Assembly (NCBI GenBank): GCA_020746105.1 | Contig: CM036621.1 | Span: 54,346,264 to 54,410,263, forward strand | Direction: 5' to 3' | DNA: 64,000 nucleotides | Source of the DNA: Trogon surrucura | Lineage: Eukaryota; Chordata; Aves; Trogoniformes; Trogonidae | Part shown: positions 28,191 to 39,325 of the stretch, piece after piece | How positions within the stretch are numbered: the stretch's first letter is position 1 | Layout: every line of letters begins with the position of its first letter | The notes under the pieces: generated by a model | What the model was told of the DNA's origin: nothing | Database searches by the model: none | What the model saw: only the letters and a program-made list of their open reading frames with translations | Program-made: the position numbers and the translations under genes

Positions 28191-29800
28191 GCACACTATA
28201 AACAAACCACTATGTGGAAGTATTTAAAAGCTCAGATTTCCTGATAGCAAAACACCCACCAAATTATCTTTCCACAGTAAGGTTACATTATTTTCACAAT
28301 GCATATCACTCCCTTGATAAACAAACAATAACATGTGTGTGCTTACATACACTTAAGCATGAACATGTGTATACAAAATTCCAAGTATTTGTTACATCAA
28401 GGAAAATCATTAAGAAATAAGCATCTTCCACCAGGATATGCTTACACAATTAAGCTCCTTTTCACTGGGACATCTGAATATCCATTCAACTCACCATTTG
28501 TGCCCAGATGCACTTAGAATGACCCCCCTCCATCCCTTTCATTGTTTCAGGAACAGAAACTCCAAACGGCTGCAGTTGTCAGACCACCAATTAACCACAG
28601 TACTTAGTGCCCAGATGACAAAACACATTTTCAGGTCGAGAGAAAGTGTTATGGTTGCACAGCTAAACACTCCCCGAAAAACAACTGACCCAGGTCCTAA
28701 ACCTTCCGCCTGCTGTATGTTTTCAAAATGCCAAAATACAAGCCAGATAAATAGAGGGATCAACAGAACACCAAATCAGTAAAGCACATTTCAGATTTTC
28801 ATGTATCTTAAACAAAAAGGATTTAATTTCAAAATCCCCCTTTTAACATTTAAATAGACAACTTACTTTAGAACAACCAGGATTTTTATTAGTGTCACAG
28901 ATCTACTGTCACAGGTAATTCTTTTTTTTAATCTGAAAAAAAAGTAATGGAATACTTATCACAAATGGAAAAACTCTGACAGTTACAGATGTTCAGAGAG
29001 TTCACGGTTCAGAATGTTCAAACACTAACATCACACTGGAAAAACTAAAATTATGGAGCCCATCTGCTAAGAACCTTTAAAATCACATTTTTACTTTCGA
29101 AGTAGGTAGAGCTAAAGTAAGTAACCCTTGCAATATGTTCCAAGACAACCATCTATTTAAAGAAAAAATAAGTTATACAGCATTAAATATGTAAAAGCTT
29201 ATAATTTTTCTAGGATAAACAGAAGGTTAATTTATGCATACAGGCACTGTGTTACGACTCTAAAGCTATAAAAACAAATTTTCTTTAACAAGCTCAGCAA
29301 CAGTTGACCAGGTGCCTCTTCTTTAAGCTATGAACCTATGTTGAAGGACTTTGCTAGACCTTAAATTTATTACAAGAATGTTTCCAGCAACCAGAAGCAC
29401 ATGGTAGTGTAATTGCACACCCCGGAACATAATACCACACTTAAAAAATGGTTATTTTAATGATTACACTAATGAGTTCTGAACTTCCAACCTATGCGCA
29501 CACAGTTTCATAATTACACAGCTTGAAATCCTCATCAGCAAATCCAAATGCTCCTGAAATCCAAATCATTTTATAATCTTGAATAATGCATGGCACCTCT
29601 GCAGCTAGAAATTAAAACAAATTTCATAAAAATGCAAAGCTTCATAATCTGTATTCTAGAAGAAACTGCATTACTGAAATAAAGTGTTGCTTAGTAAGTA
29701 CTAATGACGGTGATCTTCTCCTCTCCCTTCCCTCTGGTACTCACAGTTCAGAACCCACCTCAAAAATAAACTCACTAACTCCTATCAAAATATCCTTTTT
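28191..29800. other. Unique intronic sequence
   Basis: No repeat family or exon recognised; AT-rich with short T and A runs near 28920. Confidence 0.5.
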
Positions 29801-29828
29801 CATATATATATATAAAAATATATATATG
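29801..29828. repeat. TA-rich palindrome
   Basis: CATATATATAT and its reverse complement ATATATATATG face each other across a short A-rich centre, giving a possible hairpin or cruciform. Confidence 0.7.
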
Positions 29829-29941
29829 AGATGGCTCACAGCATACCCTACTACACAAGAGTGAAATCAGACATCTGTTTCCTAAACAAGCACTGGCTCA
29901 AAATGGCATAAAAACTTTTCTTCCTGAAAAGCGTGAAAACA

Positions 29942-29966
29942 TTTTTTTCCTTTTTTTTTTTTTTTT
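29942..29966. repeat. T-rich homopolymer tract
   Basis: T7-CC-T16. On the coding (minus) strand this is poly(A). No retroposon body was recognised next to it. Confidence 0.75.
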
Positions 29967-31696
29967 AAATAGAACACAGCTTGACTGGCTTGCATGCTAT
30001 TTCCTCAATAGCAAAACCAAAACTCCATCTTAGTTCATCAAAGGGCCAGCAAACCTGGGTCTACAATATTTCCAGAAGAATGCCCCACATTCCAAATGCC
30101 TTTGTTTGATTGGTTTTAAACTACAGGTAAAGCCTAGATAAACTCAACTGAGGATTTTAGCAAGCCTTGGCACTCTTCTTTTGAACAGGTTAAAAAGCTT
30201 GTGACTCAAGATGAGGGGAAAACCCATCCTCACACTCAGTACAAAAAGACAGATACTCTTCTGGTTTAGGATCTTGTATTTCATGTCTCCAAATTTTAAG
30301 GTGCAGAAAAGGATCAAAGTAGTATTTAAAACATGCCCTTTCTAATACTTCCCTTCCTTGTAGACACGATGCACACCTATTTATCAGACACCTGAAGAAT
30401 ACTTAAACTAGGATTCCGTTGATAGAACAGAAGTTACATAGAGGTTTTATTCACCGTATTCTTGATATTTTTATCAATCAGAGATAACTATGAATATTTA
30501 CATAAACAAATACTGTGAGCAGTAAAAATTTCATCTTCCAATAACTTTGATTATGGGAAATTACAACTGAAACCCATTTACAAATTTTTTATACAAGAAA
30601 CAATACTTTAAATGTAACAATGATAAGAACATTGTACCATGCTTTCAGATGTTGTAAACATGTTATTTGGAATAAGTTAAATCCATTCTGATGTTTAACA
30701 ATTTAGGGTTTGAAAGACAAATAAATTATTAGTTATCACTTTTGCTAATGAAATTTTAAGATTTCCACTCATCTGTAGGATCTCATTACTGAAACCATGA
30801 AATATGACTGCAAAACCAGAAGCAGTAAGGAAGAGTCACAGAGAGAAATACCTACATACATATGCTGGCAGAGACATTAACCACAGCCTGAAAATTGCAC
30901 TCGGGGAAAAAAAAAAAAAAACACCAACAAAACAACATCAAAACCAAGTCAAAGAACAACAGCCTTTACATACCAGTTTTGCAAAATTTCTGCAATTTCA
31001 TTTTTCCCCATCTTGAACACAAAAGGCTTTTTGATCTACTAATCCCCATTTTACCTCATCAGCACCAAGGAACTAAACGTAAAAATCGGCTGCCACCAGA
31101 CAACACGTCTCAAACAAGGCATTCAAACTTACAGAAGTGCAACCAAGATTCTGCCAGAAGCAGTAAGTATCAAAAGTCTGAAGCATGTATTTCCTGCAAC
31201 TAGCTAAGCAGTCAGTAAAAGCACACATTAAAACAATAACTTGGCCACAGTATTAATCAACTAAATGCCATAAAATACTGAGCATCAAAATTCTAGTCCA
31301 GAGGAACATTCACCAACTTATGGACAGAAAAAAAGTGCTTTTTTCCCCTTCTTTTCTTTGATGTATGTCTTTTTTGGTGCAGATCTTATGAAAGACATGG
31401 GGCATCCAAGCTACAATAAACTAATTTGAACTATCCTGCGTCCATTGCGCACTTAAGATGTTACCTACACATTATGTGAAACTAGTACCATTAATTCATT
31501 TTCTGTGCTGCAAAACATCTCTGACATGCTTATTCTTTACATCAATGGGAATTTTTTTTTACTTTTTAAAAAAAACAAAAAACAAACCTTCTCCAGGTGA
31601 AAGCTGACTAATATGTAACAAGTTGTAGAGCAGCCTACATAAAAAAACCTGCAGCATATACTTCAACTATATACATTACAGGTAAAAATTCTCAGC
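29967..31696. other. Unique intronic sequence
   Basis: No exon or repeat family recognised. An A15 run at 30907-30921 is followed by an AC-rich stretch. Confidence 0.5.
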
Positions 31697-31744
31697 TGTA
31701 CATATCTTGCCTTGTACATATCTCAGCCTTACATATCTTGCTTG
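31697..31744. repeat. Short tandem repeat, about 16 bp x 3
   Basis: Three imperfect copies of tgtacatatcttgcct-like units (tgtacatatcttgcct, tgtacatatctcagcct, tacatatcttgctt) follow one another. A small degenerate minisatellite. Confidence 0.7.
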
Positions 31745-33162
31745 GCTTTTCCTAAAAGCATACACTTGTGTGCAACATACTATTGTAAGATAAATTGAAG
31801 AATAAAAAACTATTTATATTCCAGTTATCAGAAAGTTGCAAAACCCTAGAGAAAATACTAAAAAGCTCAATTACACAGAACTCTAGAATTTGAACCCCAC
31901 TCTCTAACTTTACATTACTTGCATGGATCAAACCATATGACAAAAAGACCTGTAAAGTGTGACATTTTCAGGCTCTGCTGACCCAATGGAAGGTAATTTA
32001 AGCAAGCCAGCATCAAGACCTCTGCCACTGATTTGCAGGGGAGGCTTTTAAAGCAGCAGTGCTGTAAATCCCCATTAAAAGAAATTCACTCAGAATTCCA
32101 CAGCCCTCTATCTGTTGAGTTTTTTTTTTTAACTACTGAGATTCTCCTGCCACTTGTCTTGTTATTTTGACTTCATTTTACTATTTTTCAACTTGCTTGT
32201 AGGAATCATTTTGCTTACTGCCTCATGTTCTTCAGCCACACTTTCTCTGCTTCCCTAAAGGTTACTTTAGTTCTGATTTCCTTTTCCATTTCACAAGGAA
32301 TTTGATAGTTGGAGGGAAAAGAAACTGCTAGAAGGTGGAATTACTTCAGTATAATTAAATTTAAACACAGATTGCACATTGGAGTGTGCCATCGCTTTCA
32401 CGGTCAGAATGACAACCCTGGAGGTCTACAGAGTCAAACCCAGGTCAGAAAACAACTGCTGTAGAAGTGCTACACCCAGGCAGCCAGCACTCCTGGGTGA
32501 CTAAACATGCCTGGAAACAATGGAAAAGCTCAGAATCCACTGACAGAACTCACTGGCGAATACTGTCAGGTACTTGGAGAGACACTTCCTTTGTACAATG
32601 ACATCGATCTTGAAGTTTATATCTACATCCAAATGGAAATGTTTTTGTGATTTTGCTGAAACATCTTCTCCAAACCAGCCCTGGACTCACAATACCATCA
32701 CTGAAACTAAAGTGACCTGGTAAAGACCTCTGTCTGAAGTAAGGTTTAACAGGGTTACTTAGCATCCTCTACAAAAACAACTTCAGCCAGATATTCAGCT
32801 TCTTATCAATAGCAGGCACGGGCCCAGTGACCACTCGCAACAGCCAGCAAATGATTTCTCTTACATTTGGAGATCTTCCAGGAGTCATGTTTTCCCAATA
32901 CTGCATTTCTGCTGGTAGCGAACTGAGAAGGGAGAACCCATTGATTTTGCTCTTTAATATTTCATTAAATGCTTAGCTAAAATAAATATCTGAACTACAC
33001 TTAATTCATAACATTCACCTGATATCATCACTACAAACACTTAAATGACAATTATGGTCCCTAAAAATCTTGAAACAATGCCACCGTTCCAGCATTTCAT
33101 TGATGTTGCTCTGTGTTCAGCGAAAGCTTCTGTTGCTGTTAAAAAAAAATAAAAACCAAAGC
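31745..33162. other. Unique intronic sequence
   Basis: No exon or repeat family recognised. Confidence 0.5.
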
Positions 33163-33185
33163 ATCTATATCTAACAGATATAGAT
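33163..33185. repeat. Perfect 10-bp inverted repeat with 3-nt loop
   Basis: atctatatct, aac, agatatagat. AT-rich, so the stem is weak; likely microsatellite-like sequence. Confidence 0.75.
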
Positions 33186-33279
33186 AGAGCAACAACTATT
33201 TCCAAGACCACAGTGGCACCCTGCTATTGCAGTATCAGCACAATCTATCACAATCACAAGTTTTCTTCCCTCCACTCCT

Positions 33280-33650
33280 AAAAAAACAAAAAACAAAAAA
33301 AAAAGGAAAAAATGCACCAAAAAACCTCAACCACACACAAAACCACCACCAAACATCCCCCACCGTATACTTCAAGCAGTGGAACTGGTAACAAACAAGC
33401 CTCTGGAGAGAAGCATACGCCACCCTCTAGGATGGCAAGCCTAGATGTTTTGCCAGCAGCACTGATCAGGAAGTGGTACCTTTACATAAATGTTCAAGAG
33501 CTTTGTTGGCCAGACTGTAGATACTGCAATACTGCCCTTGCAAGCATAGTCCTAAAAAAACCTCAAAAACTCAAAACAAATCAACACGCACCACCAACAA
33601 AAAAAACCCCACACCAACACACAGCACCCTGACACAGCACCAACATCCCC
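33280..33650. repeat. AC-rich low-complexity tracts
   Basis: Two A/C-dominated stretches (33280-33365 and 33550-33645) made of irregular AAAC, CCAC and CACCA strings. On the coding strand these are GT-rich. A 106-codon open frame at 33312-33632 results from this composition and is not supported as a gene. Confidence 0.7.
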
Positions 33651-34204
33651 TATTTCAGAAGGACTCTGCTGATAAGAGCATACCAATAAGCAAGTTTTGC
33701 TTGTATTTAATCCTGTCAAATACGAACACGTATTTTAAACAGATTGGATAGAAACTGTATTTTCCCTGTAGACTTCTGTAAGTATTCAGAGAGCAGAACT
33801 ATTCTGATCTAGGAAGTTGTTAACAGTTTAAACGCTTCCTATAAACCAAGCAAGTTTTAACTTGTTAACACTGGGCTTCATGACATGTTTTTAGTCTTCC
33901 CAGGTGCGAGTATTTGAAAACATGATTCCATACAAAAAGAAAGGGAAACCTACACAGGTATATGAAGTTTATGCATTTAAGACACATGTCAAGCGCAGGC
34001 GCAATGTACGCAACAATATGAAGGGAAACATTTTGTACTCATCTGTTGCAAAGCAGAGAAATTGTCTTAGGCCATTTTCTTCCTCAAGGAAAAAAGTCAT
34101 TTCAAATTATAGAAATCTGTTAAGAGTATACAAAGAGGACTCCATTTATAGCTTCAACACATTAAAAGCAGACAATTTAAATAGCGTGGTTTTATTCAAA
34201 TGAC
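33651..34204. other. Unique intronic sequence
   Basis: Contains a 99-codon open frame (33904-34203) rich in Lys, Arg and Asn with no recognisable motif. It is regarded as chance in AT-rich DNA. Confidence 0.45.
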
Positions 34205-34680
34205 AAAATCTGGGGGCTTTAATTAATTAGATCCATCATTCAGCATAATCAGGACATGAACCACTTGCTAGATAACTCAGTGAAAACAAACTATTCAACA
34301 CCAGCTTTGACATCCAATTCAGGCCACACATTATTACTGAAGCAGCGGCAGCAAGAGGAGCTCTCACCATAAAGAATTTCCAAAGCATTTTCATGACATA
34401 TTACCAAGCACATGATACTAATTTAGACCTGTTTTATATGCAAATAGAATAAGCCACCCTCTTCAACATGCATAACTGTGCAGTTGATGGCAATTAATAT
34501 CATCCACTGTACTGCCTATTTGCTGAATTTTTATTAATTTTGACTTCAAGAGGAAACCATGAAGTTTGCATAAGCAAAGCTCAAAAAGCATCGCCACTCG
34601 CCATAATGTGCATTATGCACGCCAGTGCCATCATTTCACAGTGTTGCAAACTGACCATTTATTCCACCTCTTTGATCCCT
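34205..34680. other. Candidate conserved non-coding block
   Basis: This non-repetitive stretch has mixed composition without runs and carries homeodomain-type cores (ttaattaattag at about 34219; repeated TTAAT/ATTAA). It also has two overlapping palindromes: CATAATG-tg-CATTATG (34602-34617) and GTGCAT-t-ATGCAC (34608-34620), the latter resembling a POU-dimer site. Such composition is typical of vertebrate intronic enhancers, but conservation cannot be judged from one sequence. Inference only. Confidence 0.25.
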
Positions 34681-37257
34681 TTCAGTCATTTACTCACCTT
34701 GCTTCTTACCTCCTAAGTTGTGTCTCCCTAACAGTCTATTGTTAAGGACTGTCAAAAGCTTTTGAAATTCCAAACAGATTATATCTGATAGCTCTCTCTG
34801 ATTTACTGTTTTGTTGCCACAGTGAATTTCAATAGATTAGCAGGCTATTCTCCTTTGAAGAAACTGTGCTAATTTACTGCTATCAAAGTACGATCTAGAG
34901 CAGATTAACCCTTAAAAAAGCATCTGCTAGTTTCCTCTCTCACTAAACATGAGCTTGATGGCAGCAAAGCCAAACATACCTTCTGTCAAAGGCACTGAGG
35001 TTAAGTGCAACACTTACTTTTGTACAGAGGGACTGATTTCGTGGGAAACTGCGTTATTGGCTTGGGCGCATAGGAAAGGATAGCAAGGACAAGAGAGCAA
35101 CAAAGCCAGAGCCTATTCATTTATCACACACATGAACAATCATAACCAAAGAGAATTAGCACACAGATAAAACATACCAACAATTCTTTCACCTATTTAG
35201 GGACTTTAAACACCAAGCTAGATACAAGGTCAATAACATCTAAATATCTCCCCCTCTTTTTGCAAAACTTAAAGATCGCCTAGCCAATATTCTCAGTGTC
35301 GAGTAACACTGATAAAGACTCAAAGGCTAACAGGCAACAATAAAACTATTAAAAAAAAAAAAATTCTAAGGCTGGCTCTTTGTTACCAGATCACACCAAA
35401 CCGTTTCAGTAAGTAGTATGGACCGCTCCTTACACATCCTACAGCCTAATTCCACTCTCTTTGACCTCTCAACCACCAGTGCCCTCACACAATTACATGA
35501 CTCTACTCTAGTTTAATCAAAAACCTAATTTGTCACTGCAGTTGCTGCTGTTCAGCTAAGTCTAACTGATCACCATTTCACCAAGGTCTTCTGAAGAGAG
35601 AAGATGGCAGTGATGTATCACATGTAATTAAGACATCACAGAAAGAGGAATCGAGGGATTTGCAGCATTCTTAAACCACCCAAGACCACTTCAGTGAGCA
35701 AGATCCCTGTTTTCCAGTGTTTTATCCTTAAAGCAACCTCAGAAGCACAGAGTTCCACCTAATACTGTTATAACAGAAGATGCTTAGACCTAAAGCTGTG
35801 TGTGAACTAGAAACTTCAAAAGCAACACATACTCAACCAGTGACATCCAACAACTAAGTCTAGTAAAGGCTTTGGCAACAAGTTAAAAACTGGATGGTAT
35901 AGCAAATATTCTGCAAACTACTGCTCATACTTTCAGAAGTGTTCTGTATCAGTACTTTAAGCAGAGGAAACCCTGGGTAGACCTGTTAATTTTTATTAAC
36001 TGATGAGACTAGTAATGCATTTCCCTTTCATGTGATACCTCGTTTTATGGCATCTTATGGTCTTAATCCTTTATATAAAGCTGTGTCAATCCTCAGAACC
36101 CAGTCTTTAGTCTCTAAACACTACTGGAAAAGAGTCTTAGAGTGTTTTAAGTACACTTTCAGTAAATATGGGCAAGCAAGAAACTCAAGTTTGCCAAAAA
36201 GAACATGTACCGAACAGAGCTCCATTGCTTTTAAGAATCCCCACACAAACCACCATGACACTGAAGTACACCTCAGAATTTTCTAAAGTACTGAGAAACA
36301 GTAACCCATTAATCATATGCAAAATGTTGCACTTTGTATTAAGTCATTGAAGACTCAACAGGATAGAAAACAAGCATTTCTGTTTGTAACATACAAAATG
36401 TTTTAAGTGACCAAGCTTATTGCATTGTAAATAAACAAAGCTATTTGTCTGAATGTACAGGCATATCCCATCTTCGGATCTTCAATTTCAAGTTACTAGA
36501 TATATTTTTTCCTCTTATTTTATGGAGGAAAAACCAAAGGAAAAACAGCAAAGTGTTCTAAATTATACCTCTCCTCCTCTATGCTGAAATAAGTTACCAA
36601 TTTTCCTGGTAATTACAAAAATATCAAAAGGGGCTTCTTTGCAGCTGCTACTTCTCTACCCAGAAAAGACATCTATCTTATTTGAATTGGAAGCTAGAGA
36701 CTCACAGCTTTTAAAATTAATAACTGGCCTGCTTAGACTTTGAGTAGCAAATCACAGGAACTCCTCCTGAAATTTAACACAGTTGAGACAGCTGTTCTTG
36801 TCAGCACAGGACTTGTCCGTTTATTTTGTCACACATATTCAACCATGACATCTGAATTATTCTCAAAACTTAATTCTAAGCAAAGGAAGAGATTATAAAA
36901 AGATATTTTAGAGTGGCATAAAAAAAATGTCTTGCAAAACTCACATTCTGTGACTACTCTGTTTCATGCAGTAATAAAAAGAAACACAAAATTGCTTGAA
37001 AAGGTTAAGTCCTAAACAAACTGCTAGGCCTCTAAGTATCTTCATTGCTCTGGTCATGTCTTTTTTCCTCCCCCCTCTCCCCCTACAGCTCTACCCCAGA
37101 AACAGAGAGCTACAGCACCTATGGGCAGACGTGTTTAATTTAAGAATGTTTAACACCCAACGTCATCTGCCACATGTCCAAGAAATGAGAAAGTAACACT
37201 AGTTATTTGAAAAGACACAGCAAAAGAGAAAAAGGGCTGTTTTAATTCAAGCTCTAC
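34681..37257. other. Unique intronic sequence up to the exon
   Basis: No repeat family recognised. A13 run near 35350. The 3' flank of the exon up to about 36900 shows ordinary intronic sequence. Confidence 0.5.
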
Positions 37258-37260
37258 CTT
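37251..37260 (-). promoter_or_regulatory. 5' splice site of the PARD3B exon
   Basis: On the minus strand the exon ends AAG and the intron begins gtagagc. AAG|GTAGAG agrees with the vertebrate donor consensus MAG|GTRAGT at most positions, the main departure being the sixth intron base. It closes the exon at a codon boundary. Confidence 0.75.
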
Positions 37261-37359
37261 ATCTTTGTCTTCCACAACATCTGCCAGCACATCATCTGGA
37301 TCCAGGATTCCTCCATCTGTATATTCCAGGTGGTGAATATTTACCCAGGAAGTTGGATC
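37258..37359 (-). CDS. PARD3B: PARD3B (PAR3-beta) internal coding exon, probably exon 2; N-terminal oligomerisation domain
   Basis: Read on the minus strand, an acceptor (ctgccttacag) is followed by 102 nt open in one frame and then AAG|gtagag, a good donor. Both junctions fall between codons (phase 0/0). The 34 residues begin DPTSWVN and contain IHHLEYTDGGILDPDD and VLADVVEDKDK. From memory these match human PARD3B residues about 41-74, in which HHLEYTDGGILDPDDVLADVVEDKDK is identical; the paralogue PARD3 reads HRLEHGDGGILDLDDILCD and fits less well. Family knowledge: this is the second half of the PB1-like N-terminal domain through which PAR3 proteins self-assemble at cell junctions and the polarised cortex. 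PARD3B is a scaffold of the PAR polarity system and lacks the strong aPKC binding of PARD3. The acidic loop (DGGILDPDD) is intact, and the position equal to PARD3 Asp70 is Glu, as in human PARD3B. No other PARD3B exon was recognised in the window, as expected for a gene with very long 5' introns. Exon numbering is inference. Confidence 0.9.
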
Positions 37360-37390
37360 CTGTAAGGCAGACACAAAACCTCTTAATCTA
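37360..37390 (-). promoter_or_regulatory. 3' splice site and polypyrimidine tract of the PARD3B exon
   Basis: Read on the minus strand, the bases just upstream of the exon are gaggttttgtgtctgccttacag, ending in CAG. The pyrimidine tract is short and interrupted by purines, so the acceptor looks moderate rather than strong. Possible branch-point sequences (gattaag, and cactaaaa farther out) lie about 25-50 nt upstream, but the choice between them is a guess. Confidence 0.7.
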
Positions 37391-37693
37391 AACTTGCATG
37401 GTTTTAGTGCCATCCGATAAAGCAGTTTCGTATGCCATGTACTTCCCACCCATTTTCCTCTTTAATCGAGAGGTAGAAGTTTGGAACCACTACCCAGAAT
37501 TGAAACAGAGAGAATGAAAACCAAAGACACATAACAAGAGACGACCTATACAACACTACGCAAAAGATCTTAAAAATGTATATTTCTACTTCCTTATCAT
37601 TCTTTACTCAACTATTAACAAAAACTAAGGAGAAATTAAACATTTTTCTCATTTTATAACACTTTACAGTTGGGATATTTGGGTTATTATCAG

Positions 37694-37728
<35 letters not shown>
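37694..37728. repeat. (CA)n(TA)n compound microsatellite
   Basis: About 17 bases of CA followed by 18 of TA. It lies about 335 bases upstream of the exon in the gene's direction. Confidence 0.95.
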
Positions 37729-37788
37729 GCATTGACATGCACCACTCCTGACAGTTTCAGAGGCTGGGAGATGTACACATATATTTTA

Positions 37789-37789
37789 C

Positions 37790-37824
<35 letters not shown>
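37789..37824. repeat. (TA)n(CA)n compound microsatellite
   Basis: About 22 bases of TA followed by about 13 of CA, the mirror order of the microsatellite 60 bases to the left. Confidence 0.95.
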
Positions 37825-39028
37825 TCCATCATTTCTTTCTTTGAGGAGGTAGGTCAGGCTGCTGAGGTAAAAACCAAATAAATAGAATAAATTAATATCA
37901 TTCTGTTCTCACAAATAAATGCTCTCAAATTCCAATGCAACATCATGTACCATATTAACAGGGATCGTGCTGGTTTTCCAAAACTAGTGTTTTCCTTATA
38001 TATCATTAACTACATCACTTCAGCAACTCGGAGCTTAGCCATTGTTCCACGACCCCAAAGTCAAAAGGCTCGGAGTGCACTGCTCAAAAGCAAATTCTCC
38101 CTGACACGACATACAAATCAGGGTGCAGACACAGTCTGTAACCACTGCCCCAAACCATAGCATCTACCTGTGTACACACAATTTCCAAAGGGCACAGGCT
38201 AAGTGGTAGTTATGTTTGAATTGCTTTAGTTAACATTTGAACATTTATCCTATTAAGGCCAGCTACTGAGGTTTAACAAGCACACAGCAGCTCATCGAGT
38301 CATCGCAACACGTTTGAGTACTCTACAGTACCAGCACTGAATGTCGAACTGGCACATCATCTACAGGACACTGATGAAAGGAAGCATATTTAGCTAAAAT
38401 TACAAAGCATGTTTGAATCCTCTATCAAATGTTACAGGGACCAGCCAAAATAGGCTAAAATTAAGAGTCAAGAAACTGGCACGCACACAGGTGCCTTTGA
38501 GAAAGGTTTCAGAAACAAAGAACACTGCTCATGTGCCATACGCAGTCCCAATGATTCTGTTTATATTATATCCATATCTCCAATCCCTTCCCTCCTTGTC
38601 AAATCTAACTAGACCACAGTTCTCAGAAGCAAAGCAAAGGACAACAGACACTATACAGACTAGCAAGTTCCTTGTATTTAGTTTGGATATTGCTCATCTA
38701 ATGAAGTCCCTGAGAAGTACAGATATTGCATTCCATATTTATGTATGGACATTCTAGAACTTTAGCCATGAAGTGATGCAGACGGCAGACAAACCAGGAT
38801 AATTCCATCATAGGTACAGATGTGGATCAATTGCATCAGGCCTCTTTTTTATTGTATCATCAATACGTAGCAGTCAAAAAAACAAAAAAACCTCACATCA
38901 CAACCACTCTAGCATAATCAATCGTCCGTCCATCGTGCCACTACCAACTTTTCTGGTGAATTCTAAACAAAATGGTTTTTTCTACTCTGACCATCTGGAT
39001 TCCAGTTATTTCTTCCACTGACAAATAC
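37825..39028. other. Unique intronic sequence
   Basis: No repeat or exon recognised. A 114-codon open frame at 38413-38757 has no family features. Confidence 0.45.
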
Positions 39029-39325
39029 TGGTTTGAGCTGGGATAGAGTTAGTTTTCTTCATATCAGTTTGCATATGTTTGGGATTTGTGACCAACAGTG
39101 TTGATAACACAGCGATGTTTTTGCTATTGCTGAATAGTGCTTGCACAGCATTAAAGCCTTCCCCCCCATTTTCCACACTGCTCCACCAGTGACCGGGCTG
39201 GGGGTGCCCAGGAGGCTGGGAGGGGACACAGCCAGGGCAGCAGCTCCCCCCTGAGCAACCAAAGGGATATTCCATCCCATATGATGCTGTGCTCAGCAAC
39301 AGAAGTTGGGGGAACTGTGCAGAGT
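39029..39325 (+). mobile_element. Partial LTR fossil, avian ERVL-like (class III) type
   Basis: Plus strand reads ctggtttgagctgggatagagttagttttctt, then gttgataacac.gcgatgttttt, gctattgctgaatagtgctt, gggctgggggtgccca, gctgggaggggacacagcc and aaagggatattccatcccatatgatg. This string of phrases characterises a very common avian LTR that I associate with ERVL-type elements. About 300 bases are present; the 3' part and flanking duplication were not recognised, and no internal viral region follows. An old, incomplete LTR. Forward direction is antisense to PARD3B. Class assignment is from memory of the consensus wording. Confidence 0.7.

Larger units (their letters stand above)
1..37257 (-). other. 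PARD3B: Intron downstream of the PARD3B exon (partial; continues past the window start)
   Basis: Everything left of the exon is 3' of it in the gene's direction and contains no further segment resembling PARD3B; the next residues expected after EDKDK (LIAVFEEQ-like) were not found. The sequence is AT-rich, with A and C in excess on the plus strand over long stretches. That is the pattern expected when the minus strand is the coding strand. Recognisable insertions are listed separately. No CpG island or other host gene was seen. Confidence 0.75.

Noticed and set aside
33312-33632. 106-codon Thr/Pro/Lys-rich open frame
   Set aside because: It results from AC-rich low-complexity DNA that has no stops in one frame.
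37150-37449. 99-codon open frame as a single-exon gene
   Set aside because: Only the middle 34 codons resemble PARD3B and they are bounded by splice sites; the ends of the frame are intron.
38413-38757. 114-codon plus-strand open frame
   Set aside because: No recognisable domain; length is within chance for a window of this size.
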